The notes under the pieces: model-generated
Databases searched by the model: none
Seen by the model: only the letters and a program-made list of their open reading frames with translations
What the model was told of the DNA's origin: nothing
Assembly (NCBI RefSeq): GCF_030817655.1
Contig: NZ_JAUSZM010000003.1
Span: 8,122,001-8,186,000, forward strand
Direction: 5' to 3'
Source: Streptomyces sp. V4I2
GTDB lineage: Bacteria; Actinomycetota; Actinomycetes; Streptomycetales; Streptomycetaceae
Length of the DNA: 64,000 nucleotides
In this document: positions 42,711-50,843 of the stretch, piece by piece
Layout: every line of letters starts with the position of its first letter
How positions within the stretch are numbered: the stretch's first letter is position 1
Program-made: the position numbers and the translations under genes

Positions 42711-43099
42711 CAGGCCTCCTTCGTGACCGATTGTGATCGCTTACGGACCGGTGCGCCAAGGGCACCCAGGTCGGTGTGACGCTACCGGCACTGGGGTGGG
42801 ACAACACCTGTGCGGCCCCCGCACGCCACTGTGACCGGCGCCAACTTCCGCGAGACTACAGCCTCTTCGGGCGCCGGTTAGCGCCACCCTGAGTCAAGAA
42901 TCCATTACGAACCGCTCCGCTTCGGCGGGTTCCGTGCGGGTCCGTTCATTCCTCCTTCACAACCGGCAACTCATTGAAGCCAATTGGTGACCAGGCTGCT
43001 CTTGACTGACCAAGAACCGGCTGGATTGGATCAGCGCATAAGAGCTTTCGAGCAACCATCTCCGAGCAATCACCCCACCCTCAGTCCGGAACGGGAATC
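42711..43099. promoter_or_regulatory. Divergent intergenic region between the conservon and the osmoprotectant binding protein
   Basis: These 389 bp hold no plausible gene. The DNA is less GC-rich than its surroundings, especially 42895-43075. TTGACT at 43002-43007 could be a -35 element for the 43100 gene, but no convincing -10 lies at the right distance. No clear operator was found. Confidence 0.5.
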
Positions 43100-44056
43100 G
43101 TGACTTCTACAACCGCACACAGCAGGTCCTTCAGGACACATCCCGGCGTGGCCGCCGTCGCGCTCGCCGCCGCCGCGGCCCTGCTCGCGGGATGCTCCTC
43201 CTCCGACGACACGTCCGACCCGCTCGCTGGGGAGAAGGCGGACGGCGGCACCGTCGTCGTCGGCTCCAACAACTTCGCCGAGAGCATCCTGCTCGCCGAC
43301 ATCTACGGCGAGGCCCTGAAGGCCAAGGGTGTCAAGGTCACCTACAAGCCCAACATCGGCAGCCGCGAGACCACGTACGGCCTGCTGAAGAACGGCTCCA
43401 TCACGGTCCTGCCGGAGTACAACGGCTCGCTGCTCGCCTATCTGGACCCGAAGGCGGAGCAGAAGACGGCCGAGTCGGTGAACGCGGCCGCGAAGGCCAA
43501 GCTCGACGCGAAGCTGACGCTGCTGGACTCGGCGCCCGCCGAGGACAAGGACTCCGTCAGCATCAACGCGGAGACCGCGAAGAAGTACAGCCTGACCGCC
43601 CAGTCCACCCTCGCGGACCTCAAGGACATCGCTCCCGAGCTGGTCATCGGCGGTTCGCCGGAGTTCCAGACCCGGCAGCAGGGCCTGTTGGGCCTGAAGT
43701 CCCAGTACGGCCTGGAGTTCAAGTCGTTCAAGGCGCTCGACGCGGGCGGCCCGCTGACCCAGGCGGCCCTGACGAAGAACACCGTGCAGGCCGCGGACAT
43801 CTTCACCACGGACCCGACCATCACCAAGGAGAAGTTCGTCGTCCTCCAGGACCCGAAGAACCTCTTCGGCTTCGCGAACGTGACCCCGCTGGTCTACAAG
43901 TCGGGCCTCTCCCAGGAGGGCGTGGCCGCCCTCAACGAGGTCTCGGCCAAGCTGGACACCAAGGCGCTGCTGGAGATGGACTCCCAGGTGCAGCTGGAGA
44001 ACAAGGACCCGCTCGACGTCGCGAAGGCCTGGCTGAAGACGGTCGGCCTGGACTGA
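43100..44056 (+). CDS. Osmoprotectant ABC transporter substrate-binding lipoprotein (OpuCC/ProX type)
   Basis: A 318-residue lipoprotein: signal peptide with lipobox LLAGC, then a mature domain of the quaternary-amine-binding family with VVVGSNNFAESILLADIYGE, NIGSRETTYGLLKNGSITVLPEYNGSLLAYL and DIFTTDPTITKEKFVVLQDP. It would bind glycine betaine, choline, carnitine or a similar solute and feed the transporter encoded at 34021-36538. The GTG start is as predicted from the signal peptide, but with little ribosome binding site support. It stands apart from its operon, separated by the tnpB element and the conservon, and has its own terminator. Confidence 0.9.
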   Translation: MTSTTAHSRSFRTHPGVAAVALAAAAALLAGCSSSDDTSDPLAGEKADGGTVVVGSNNFAESILLADIYGEALKAKGVKVTYKPNIGSRETTYGLLKNGSITVLPEYNGSLLAYLDPKAEQKTAESVNAAAKAKLDAKLTLLDSAPAEDKDSVSINAETAKKYSLTAQSTLADLKDIAPELVIGGSPEFQTRQQGLLGLKSQYGLEFKSFKALDAGGPLTQAALTKNTVQAADIFTTDPTITKEKFVVLQDPKNLFGFANVTPLVYKSGLSQEGVAALNEVSAKLDTKALLEMDSQVQLENKDPLDVAKAWLKTVGLD

Positions 44057-44095
44057 CGCCACCCACCGCCGCCCGGACGTCCCGCCGAGGCCGAC

Positions 44096-44127
44096 GCGGG
44101 TGCCCTTCCGACACGGAGGGCACCCGC
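44096..44127. terminator. Hairpin terminator between the convergent binding-protein and sialidase-like genes
   Basis: GCGGGTGCCCT at 44096-44106 pairs perfectly with AGGGCACCCGC at 44117-44127 around a 10-base loop. It lies between convergent stops at 44056 and 44157 and can serve both. Confidence 0.85.
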
Positions 44128-44156
44128 GCCGGCCCAGGCCACCAGGACCGGTTCGG

Positions 44157-45338
44157 TCAACGCCCAGCGGACGCGCTCTGCGGGGCGAGCCTGATGTGGC
44201 GGATGACCTTTCGGTGGTGTGTGTAGGCGATGTGGAGGGCGCCGTCCGGTGTCTGCGCTACCGAGGGATACGACAGTTCGCGGTTGAGGCCGTCGCGGGA
44301 GTTGTTGGTGAGGCAGTAGCCGTCGCCGGTCACGAGGTCGGCGCGCAGCGGCCAGGTCAGGCCGCCGTCGGACGAGAGGGCGAGGCTGAGCGGGGCACGC
44401 GGGGCACCCCAGAACGCGGTCGAGGGGGTCTGCCGTACCGCCGTCGTCACCGAGCCGCCCGGGGCCTTGCCGTCGGTGAGGCCGCCCGTGTCGTCGATCT
44501 CGTCGTAGAGGGAGACGCGGCGGGCCGTGGCGTCGGCGGCGCTGCTGTGGTTGTAGACGAGCGCCAGGCGGCCGTCGGCCAACGGGACGTACTGGATCGA
44601 GGAGTTGTTGTTCGGCAGCTCCAGCGGCTGCGGCTCGCTCCAGGTGTCGCCGTCGTCCAGCGACACGGACCGGTGCACGGCGTCGGCGCGCCGGCTGCGG
44701 TAGAGGGCGAGCAGGGAGCCGTCCGGCAGCCGGTGGACGTTCATGTGGACCAGGCCCGTGGAGCCGGGCACGGGCTGCTCGGACCAGGTGCCACCGCCGT
44801 CGTCGCTGATCATGACGGCGCTGGTGTCGAGGTCGCCCGACCACTTCTCGCCGGGAGCGGTCCGGCAGCGGAAGACGGGCAGCAGCAGACGGCCGGTGGG
44901 CAGGACGACAGGAGGCTGGCGGACGAAGACGCCGCCGACGCCCGGGGTCGCGGGGAACAGGGTGCGGGTCGCCTCCCAGGTCGTGCCGTGGTCGTGGCTG
45001 ACGCGCAGCCGTACCTCGGCGGTGTCCTGGTCTCCGCCTCGCTGGGCGGTGTGCAGCAGCCAGAGGGCTCCCGAGGGCATGGGGAAGAGCACGGGGTTCT
45101 GCTCGGAGCGTGCCGGGTCGTCCGAGAGGCGGACGGGCTCCGTCCACGTCGTGGTGCCCGGCGCGAGCCTGGAGAACCACACGCTGATGTCCGCCATGCC
45201 CTCCTGCGTGCCGCCGAACCAGACGCAGCCGAGGTCCCCGCCGGGCAGCACGGTGAGGTTGGCGGCGTGGCTCTGCACGGTCGGTGCGGGCAGCGTGGTG
45301 TCGGTGCGGTCGAAGCCGTCGAGGAGTCGGTTCGTCAC
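44157..45338 (-). CDS. Sialidase-family (BNR/Asp-box) protein
   Basis: A 393-residue six-bladed-propeller protein with four Asp boxes: SHDHGTTW, SDDGGGTW, SLDDGDTW and SSDGGLTW. An early VWFGGTQEG and a MNVHRLPDGSLLALYRSRRAD stretch match the exo-alpha-sialidase-like group that lacks a signal peptide, so it is probably cytoplasmic. Members may cleave sialic acids or related ulosonic or uronic sugars; the active Arg triad could not be assigned with certainty. The GTG start overlaps the aldolase stop by 4 bp. It ends a seven-gene unit led by a peptide-type ABC transporter (52418 to 44157). Confidence 0.85.
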   Translation of the reverse strand: MTNRLLDGFDRTDTTLPAPTVQSHAANLTVLPGGDLGCVWFGGTQEGMADISVWFSRLAPGTTTWTEPVRLSDDPARSEQNPVLFPMPSGALWLLHTAQRGGDQDTAEVRLRVSHDHGTTWEATRTLFPATPGVGGVFVRQPPVVLPTGRLLLPVFRCRTAPGEKWSGDLDTSAVMISDDGGGTWSEQPVPGSTGLVHMNVHRLPDGSLLALYRSRRADAVHRSVSLDDGDTWSEPQPLELPNNNSSIQYVPLADGRLALVYNHSSAADATARRVSLYDEIDDTGGLTDGKAPGGSVTTAVRQTPSTAFWGAPRAPLSLALSSDGGLTWPLRADLVTGDGYCLTNNSRDGLNRELSYPSVAQTPDGALHIAYTHHRKVIRHIRLAPQSASAGR

Positions 45339-46117
45339 AGTGCCTCTCCAGGGGTCCGGGCAGCGGCCAGGTGCTGGCGGGCGGTCTGTTCCAGGTGCAC
45401 CAGGTCGCAGGCGACGGTCGCGAAGGTGAAGCCCTCGGCGAGGCGCTTGGCGGCGCTCGCCCCGTCCGGGTTGTGGATGCCCGCGGCGATTCCGGCGGCC
45501 GCCGCCGCCTCGCGTACGGTGCCGAGCGCGGCCTCGAAGGCGTCGGCCAGGGCCGGGTCCGTGGACGAGGCGCCGCCGAGGGCGATGCGCAGGTCGGAGG
45601 GGCCCACGTAGACGCCGTCGAGGCCCGGCGTCGCGCAGATCGCCTCGACGTCGGCGAGTCCTTCGGCCGTCTCGATCATGGCGAGGACGACCGTGCTGTC
45701 GTGCGTGTCGGCCGGGTCGGGACCGATCCTCAGCGCCGAGCGCATCGGGCCGTAGGAGCGCCGGCCGAGGGGCGGGTAGCGGACCGCGGCCACGGCCTCG
45801 GCGGCCTGCGCGGCCGTGTCGACCAGCGGCACGATCACTCCGGTCGCGCCCGCGTCGAGGGCGCGGCCGATCGGAGCGGGGTCGTTCGCCTCCACCCGGA
45901 CCAGGCCGACGGCCGTGGAGCCCCGGCTGTCGATCGCGAGGAGGTTGTTGAGCATGCCGGAGTAGCCGAACAGGCCGTGCTGGGCGTCCAGGGCGACGTA
46001 GTCGTAACCGAGGCGGGCGATGCGTTCGGTGGCGACGGGCGCGTCCATCAGGCACCAGTAGCCGAGCAGTTGCTCGCGGGCGCGCAGGGCGGCGGTGAAC
46101 TCCGCGGGGGTGGTCAT
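45335..46117 (-). CDS. HpcH/HpaI-family aldolase
   Basis: A 260-residue class II pyruvate-type aldolase of the HpcH/HpaI family, with DYVALDAQHGLFGY, RVEANDPAPIGRALDAGATGVIVPLV, the metal-binding VLAMIETAEGL and GVYVGPSDLRIALGG. Such enzymes split 2-keto-3-deoxy sugar acids or related compounds into pyruvate and an aldehyde. It is coupled to the sialidase-like gene by a 4-bp overlap and lies 85 bp after the aldo/keto reductase. This supports breakdown of a sugar-acid substrate brought in by the transporter upstream. Confidence 0.9.
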   Translation of the reverse strand: MTTPAEFTAALRAREQLLGYWCLMDAPVATERIARLGYDYVALDAQHGLFGYSGMLNNLLAIDSRGSTAVGLVRVEANDPAPIGRALDAGATGVIVPLVDTAAQAAEAVAAVRYPPLGRRSYGPMRSALRIGPDPADTHDSTVVLAMIETAEGLADVEAICATPGLDGVYVGPSDLRIALGGASSTDPALADAFEAALGTVREAAAAAGIAAGIHNPDGASAAKRLAEGFTFATVACDLVHLEQTARQHLAAARTPGEAL

Positions 46118-46172
46118 GGGCAGGTGTTCCTTCGCAGGGGCCGGGGAGGGGGGGGCGTCGAAGTCGCGTGCG

Positions 46173-46216
46173 GGGCTCAGCGGTTGTAGGTCGCGTACGG
46201 GCTCAGCGGTTGTAGG
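46173..46216. repeat. Short direct repeat at the 3' end of the aldo/keto reductase gene
   Basis: The 18-mer GGGCTCAGCGGTTGTAGG occurs at 46173-46190 and again at 46199-46216, 26 bp apart. The second copy contains the stop codon of the reductase gene. It is a small local duplication of the gene end. Confidence 0.85.
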
Positions 46217-47192
46217 CGGGCATGGGGCCGCGCAGCCCGGCGCCCACCTCGTCGCAGGCTGCGGTCACGTCGGGGGGCAGCGGTCCGGCCTGCGCGGCGG
46301 CGAGGTTGGCGCGCAGGTGGTCGGTCCTGGAACCGCCGAGCAGCAGGGCGTCGGTCGAGTCCCGGTCGAGGAGCCAGCGCAGGGCCAGTTCGGCGAGCGG
46401 GACGCCGAAGTCCTCGGCGATACGGGTCAGTTCGGCGACCGCGTCGAACAGGCGCGGGTCCCAGTAGCGCTGCCGGTACATGTCCGCGAGCCGGGAGTCG
46501 GCGAACCGCCCGGCCTCGGGGGCCTTCTCGTAGCTGTGCCGTCCGGTGAGGAGGCCGCCGCCGAGCGGGTTGTAGACCATGGTGCGCAGACCGGTGACGG
46601 CTGCGTACGCCGCATACTCGACGTATTCCTCCTCGATCCGGCGGGCGAGCAGGTTGTGCAGCTGCTGGGCGACGACCGGGCGCGGGGCGCCCACCTCGTC
46701 GGCGACGCGCACCAGTTCGGCGATCTGCCAGGCGGCGTAGTTGGAGACGCCGAGCGCGAGGACCTTCCCCTCGGCGACGAACTCGGCGACCGTGGCGAGG
46801 GTCTCGGCGAGGGGTGTGGCCCGGTCGGGCTGGTGCAGGTAGAAGAGGTCGACGCGGTCGGTGCCGAGTCGCTTGAGGCTGCCTTCCAGGGCGGCCCGCA
46901 GGCCGGGGGCGGACAGCGGGGCGTGCCCTGCCTGGTCGGGGTGCGGCATGCCGGCCTTGGTGGCGAGCACGATCCGGTCGCGGTGGGCGGGGAGCAGCTC
47001 GGCGAGGATGCGTTCGCTCTCGCCGCCCGCGTAGCCGTTCGCGGTGTCCACGCCGGTGATGCCGGCCTCCAGCGCCGTGGCGAGCATGTCCGCGGCGCCG
47101 GCCCGGTCGACGGTGTCGCCGAACGTCATGGTGCCGAGGACGAACCGGGACAGGGGCACGGGTACGTTCGGCAGGTCGATGCCGGTGGTCAC
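46203..47192 (-). CDS. Aldo/keto reductase
   Basis: A 329-residue AKR-family TIM barrel. Catalytic-site motifs are visible: GVDTANGYAGGESERIL (Asp, Tyr), VLATKAGMPHP (Lys) and FYLHQPDRATPLAET (His). A GVSNYAAWQ stretch is typical. It would reduce or oxidise a sugar carbonyl with NADPH. The GTG start overlaps the ABC ATPase stop by 4 bp, so it belongs to the same transcript as the transporter (47189-52418). A short duplicated tail follows its stop. Confidence 0.9.
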   Translation of the reverse strand: MTTGIDLPNVPVPLSRFVLGTMTFGDTVDRAGAADMLATALEAGITGVDTANGYAGGESERILAELLPAHRDRIVLATKAGMPHPDQAGHAPLSAPGLRAALEGSLKRLGTDRVDLFYLHQPDRATPLAETLATVAEFVAEGKVLALGVSNYAAWQIAELVRVADEVGAPRPVVAQQLHNLLARRIEEEYVEYAAYAAVTGLRTMVYNPLGGGLLTGRHSYEKAPEAGRFADSRLADMYRQRYWDPRLFDAVAELTRIAEDFGVPLAELALRWLLDRDSTDALLLGGSRTDHLRANLAAAQAGPLPPDVTAACDEVGAGLRGPMPAYNR

Positions 47193-48100
47193 TTGCCGGT
47201 TCCTTCCGGTGAGGTGGTAACGGGGGCGTGCCCCTCGGCGGGCTGCGGTGCGGCTGTGGTCGAGGCCGCCCGGGTGCGGGGCTTGACTCCCCGTATCGCC
47301 GTGGGGTCGAGGGCGGCGCGGCGCAGCGCGCGGGTGTAGGGCTCGGCGGGGGCGGCGAGGACGTCGGCGGTACGGCCGCGCTCGACGACCCGTCCCGCCT
47401 TCAGGACGACGACGTCGGTGCTGATCTCGCGCACCACGCCGAGGTGGTGGGCGATGACGATGTACGTGATGCCGGTCTCCTCGCGCAGTTCGCGCAGCAG
47501 ATCGAGGACCTGGGCCTGCACGGACACGTCGAGGGCCGAGGTGGCCTCGTCGCACACCAGCAGGTCGGGTTCCGAGGCCAGGGCGCGGGCGATGCCGATG
47601 CGCTGGCGCTGTCCGCCGGAGAACTCGTCGGGCCGTCGTTCGAGTGCCGTGGCCGGCAGTCCTACGCGGTCGAGCAGTCCGGTGGCGCGGCGGCGCCGTT
47701 CGGTCTTGTCCGTCATGCCCGCGACGCGCAGCGGTTCGGCCACGATCTCCAGGGCGGTCAGGTGCGGGGCGAGGGATCCGTAGGGATCCTGGAAGACCAT
47801 CTGGACGCGGCGCCTGAGCGGCCTCAGGCGCCGCTCGGGCAGCGTGGCGAGGTCGGTGCCGTCCAGCACGATCCGCCCGGAGGCGGGCTTGAGCAGCCGT
47901 ACGATCGCGCAGGCGATGGTCGACTTGCCGCTGCCCGACTCGCCGACGACGGCGAGTGAGCCGCCGCGGGGCACGCTGAAGCTGACGTGGTCGACGGCGC
48001 GCACAGGGCCGGCCGGCGTGGGGTAGTCGACGACGAGGTCCTCGACGGCGAGAAAGCTCGGCACCTCGGCCGCGTCCGGTGTCACTGCTGCTGGGCTCAT
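47189..48100 (-). CDS. Peptide/sugar-type ABC ATPase, DppF type
   Basis: A 303-residue ATPase with Walker A GESGSGKSTIACA, VQMVFQDPYGSLAPH, signature FSGGQRQRIGIARAL, Walker B LLVCDEATSALDVSVQ and switch YIVIAHHLGV. The usual C-terminal oligopeptide-transporter extension is present (PAEPYTRALRRAAL), followed by a Pro/Thr-rich tail. It overlaps the DppD-like gene by 4 bp and the aldo/keto reductase by 4 bp. With the 48097 ATPase it powers the 48985/49911 permeases. Confidence 0.92.
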   Translation of the reverse strand: MSPAAVTPDAAEVPSFLAVEDLVVDYPTPAGPVRAVDHVSFSVPRGGSLAVVGESGSGKSTIACAIVRLLKPASGRIVLDGTDLATLPERRLRPLRRRVQMVFQDPYGSLAPHLTALEIVAEPLRVAGMTDKTERRRRATGLLDRVGLPATALERRPDEFSGGQRQRIGIARALASEPDLLVCDEATSALDVSVQAQVLDLLRELREETGITYIVIAHHLGVVREISTDVVVLKAGRVVERGRTADVLAAPAEPYTRALRRAALDPTAIRGVKPRTRAASTTAAPQPAEGHAPVTTSPEGTGK

Positions 48101-48981
48101 CGGGTTGCTCCTCGTGCGCTGTGCTCGTCGAGCCCGTCCTCGTCCCAGGGCCCGAGGCTAGGGACGGCCGCGAGCAGTTTCCCGGTGTACGGGTGTGCGG
48201 GCCGCTCGACGATCTGCTGGGCGGGCCCCGACTCGACGAACCGGCCCTCCTTCATGACGTGGATGCGGTCGGACACCAGCCGGGCGACGCCGAGGTCGTG
48301 CGTGATCATCAACATGCCCACGCCGGTGCGCTCCTGAAGCTCCATCAGCAGGTCGAGGACGCTCGCCTGGACGGTGGCGTCCAGGGCGGAGGTGGGTTCG
48401 TCGGCGACCAGCAGCTTCGGTTCGGCGGCCAACGCGACGGCGATGAGGATGCGCTGGAGCATGCCGCCGGAGAACTGGTGCGGGTACGCCTTCCAGCGCG
48501 TTTCGGGCCTGCTGATCCGCACCTGGTCCAGCAGGTGGGTGCCGCGCTCGCGGGCCTCCGCCCGGGACAGGCCGGGGTTACGCAGCCGGAGGGCTTCGCC
48601 GAGTTGCCGTCCGACGGTGTGGACGGGGCTGAGCGCGGTCATCGGATCCTGGGGGATGAGGGACACGGTACGGCCGCGCGCCCGCCGGGCCGCCCCGGGG
48701 TCGGTGACGACGTCCTCGCCGCCGATGCGGGCGGAGCCGGACAGCACGGCGAGTCCTTCGGGCAACAGCCGCAGCACGCCCATCGCCGTGGTGGACTTGC
48801 CGGAGCCGGACTCCCCGATGAGCGTGACGGTCTCGCCGCGTCCGACGGTGAAACTCACGCCGTCGACGGCGCGGACCACGCCACGATGGGTGACCAGTTC
48901 GATCTGCAGGTCCTCGACCTCCAGCAGGGAGCCGGAGGCCGGCAGCGGGGCGCCGGAGGCCGGCGCGGTGTCGCTGGTCAT
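48097..48981 (-). CDS. Peptide/sugar-type ABC ATPase, DppD type
   Basis: A 294-residue ATPase with Walker A GESGSGKSTTAMGV, VSLIPQDPMTALSPVHTVG, signature FSGGMLQRILIAVAL, Walker B LLVADEPTSALDATVQ and switch MLMITHDLGVARLV. The C-terminal HPYTGKLLAAVP extension is standard for OppD/DppD. It starts 3 bp after the permease stop. It is one of two separate ATPases of this importer, unlike the fused ATPase at 12041. Confidence 0.92.
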   Translation of the reverse strand: MTSDTAPASGAPLPASGSLLEVEDLQIELVTHRGVVRAVDGVSFTVGRGETVTLIGESGSGKSTTAMGVLRLLPEGLAVLSGSARIGGEDVVTDPGAARRARGRTVSLIPQDPMTALSPVHTVGRQLGEALRLRNPGLSRAEARERGTHLLDQVRISRPETRWKAYPHQFSGGMLQRILIAVALAAEPKLLVADEPTSALDATVQASVLDLLMELQERTGVGMLMITHDLGVARLVSDRIHVMKEGRFVESGPAQQIVERPAHPYTGKLLAAVPSLGPWDEDGLDEHSARGATR

Positions 48982-48984
48982 GGC

Positions 48985-49908
48985 TCAGGCTCCCTTCGCG
49001 GGCTTGGTCGTCTTGGTGGTACGGATGCGGTCCCGCAGGCCGTCGCCCATGAGGTTGACGCCGACCACGAGGAGGGCGATGACCAGGCCGGGGAGCGTGA
49101 CCAGCCACCAGGAGGTCGTGATGTAGTCCTGGCCGTCGGAGATGATGCGGCCCCAGGTGGCGAACGGCCGCTGGGGTCCGGCGCCCAGGAAGCTGAGGGC
49201 GCTCTCCAGGAGCACGGCCTGGGCGAGCAGCAGCAGGACCACCAGGCTCGCGGGGCGCAGGACGTTGGGGATGACGTGCCGTCCCAGGACCGACCAGCTG
49301 CGCATACCGAGCAGACGGGCGGCCGCCACATAGGGTTTCTCGCGTTCGACCAGGACCAGGGAGCGGGTCAGCCGGGCCACTTCCGGCCACTGGGCGATCG
49401 CGATCACGCAGGTGATGACGGTGACCGACGGGCCGAAGAGGGCGACGACGAGCAGCAGCATCATCAGCAGGGGCAGCGCCATCTGGGCTTCGAGGAGCCG
49501 GCTGACGACGGTGTCGATCCAGCCCCCGAAGTAGCCGGCCGCCGAGCCCGCGGCGATCCCGATGAGCCCGGAGACGACGACGGCGAGGATGCCCACGGTC
49601 AGCGACACCTGGCCGCCGTGCAGGATGCGGGAGAGCAGATCGCGTCCGAGCTGGTCGGTGCCGAACAGGTGCCCGTCGGTGAGCGGCGGCACCCGGCGCC
49701 CCGCGAGGTTCTGGGCGTCCGGGTCCGGCAGCGGCAGCAGGCTCGCGAGGGCCACCGGCAGGGCGACCAGCGCGGTGCACAGGGCGCCCGCCCACAGCTT
49801 GAAGCGGGCGCTGCGCCGCTGCCTGGTGGCGGTGGCGCGGGCCAGGTGCCGGGCGGTGACGGCGCTGGACCGGGCGCTACTGGCGGACGGTGTGAGCGTG
49901 GCGGACAT
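48985..49908 (-). CDS. Peptide/sugar-type ABC permease, DppC type
   Basis: A 307-residue permease. A 35-residue basic N-terminus precedes the first membrane segment (LCTALVALPVALASLLPL). The DppC marker GHLFGTDQLGRDLLSRILHGG is clear, and the EAA loop is EKPYVAAARLLGMRSWSVL. The ATG at 49908 lies 2 bp after the upstream permease stop. It forms the channel with the 49911 permease. Confidence 0.92.
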   Translation of the reverse strand: MSATLTPSASSARSSAVTARHLARATATRQRRSARFKLWAGALCTALVALPVALASLLPLPDPDAQNLAGRRVPPLTDGHLFGTDQLGRDLLSRILHGGQVSLTVGILAVVVSGLIGIAAGSAAGYFGGWIDTVVSRLLEAQMALPLLMMLLLVVALFGPSVTVITCVIAIAQWPEVARLTRSLVLVEREKPYVAAARLLGMRSWSVLGRHVIPNVLRPASLVVLLLLAQAVLLESALSFLGAGPQRPFATWGRIISDGQDYITTSWWLVTLPGLVIALLVVGVNLMGDGLRDRIRTTKTTKPAKGA

Positions 49909-49910
49909 GG

Positions 49911-50840
49911 TCAGGCCGCCTTTCCGAGTCGGACCCGCGGGTCTAGGAGCGGGTAGGCGAGGTCGACGAGGAGCTGGACGAGGATGGCGAGGGTCGCCGT
50001 GACCAGGACGGTTGCCTGGATGAGCGGGTAGTCGCGGGTCTCCAGGGCGCGGACGACGAGGGAACCGACGCCGGGCCAGCCGAAGACGACCTCGACCAGC
50101 ACGACGCCGTTGAGCAGTGCCGCGAAGCGGGTGCCGACGGCGGTGACCAGCGGGACGGACGAGTTGGCGAGGGCGTACCGCCAGGTGAGGGCCCGTTCGG
50201 AGACACCGCGCGAGCGGGCCACGGTGATGTACGGCGAGGCGAGTGCCGTGGTCATCTCGCGGCGTACGAGCCGTGAGACGAGGGCGAGTTGGAGGATCGC
50301 GATGGTGACGGTCGGCAGGACGAGGCCGCTCCAGGAGGTGAAGCCGGAGGCGGGCAGCACCGGCAGCAGCACGGCGAAGACGGTCAGCAGCATCACGCCG
50401 GTCCAGAAGTCCGGCATGGACTGTCCGGTGATGGTCAGGACGTTGGCGCCGAGTTCGCGCGAGGTGTCGGCATGGCGGGCCATCCACACCCCCAGCGGGA
50501 CCGCGACGGCCACGGTGACGGCGATCGCCGCGAGGGAGAGCGTGATCGTGTACGGCATGCGGTCCAGGACCACGCTGAGGGCGGAGTCGTGGAAGGAGTA
50601 GCTGGTGCCGAGGTCGCCGTTCAGCAGGTCGCGCAGGAAGATCCCGTACTGGGTGACCAGGGGCTTGTCGAGGCCGAACTGGGCGCGGATCCGCTCCAGG
50701 TCGGCGGTGGTGGCGCTCGGCGGGGCGTATGCGGCGGCGGGGTCTCCGGGGGCGAGCCGGACCAGCACGAAGACCGTGGAGATGGTCAGGAAGACGGTCA
50801 GCAGGCTCTGGCCGAGACGGCGGGCGAGGTATTTGGTCAC
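49911..50840 (-). CDS. Peptide/sugar-type ABC permease, DppB type
   Basis: A 309-residue permease with about six membrane segments: a DppB start (LARRLGQSLLTVFLTISTVF, LVRLAPGDPAAAYAPP), RAQFGLDKPLVTQYGIFL, and the EAA loop ASPYITVARSRGVSERALTW. It follows the binding-protein gene by 3 bp. The substrate is not defined by sequence; members carry peptides, oligosaccharides or sugar acids. Confidence 0.92.
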   Translation of the reverse strand: MTKYLARRLGQSLLTVFLTISTVFVLVRLAPGDPAAAYAPPSATTADLERIRAQFGLDKPLVTQYGIFLRDLLNGDLGTSYSFHDSALSVVLDRMPYTITLSLAAIAVTVAVAVPLGVWMARHADTSRELGANVLTITGQSMPDFWTGVMLLTVFAVLLPVLPASGFTSWSGLVLPTVTIAILQLALVSRLVRREMTTALASPYITVARSRGVSERALTWRYALANSSVPLVTAVGTRFAALLNGVVLVEVVFGWPGVGSLVVRALETRDYPLIQATVLVTATLAILVQLLVDLAYPLLDPRVRLGKAA

Positions 50841-50843
50841 GGC

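Noticed and set aside
43002..43043. A consensus sigma-70-type promoter for the 43100 gene
   Set aside because: TTGACT is present, but no -10 hexamer lies at 16-18 bp, so it is not called as a promoter.
34021..44056. A prophage or integrative element carrying the conservon
   Set aside because: No integrase, att repeats, phage or conjugation genes are seen in or around the interval.
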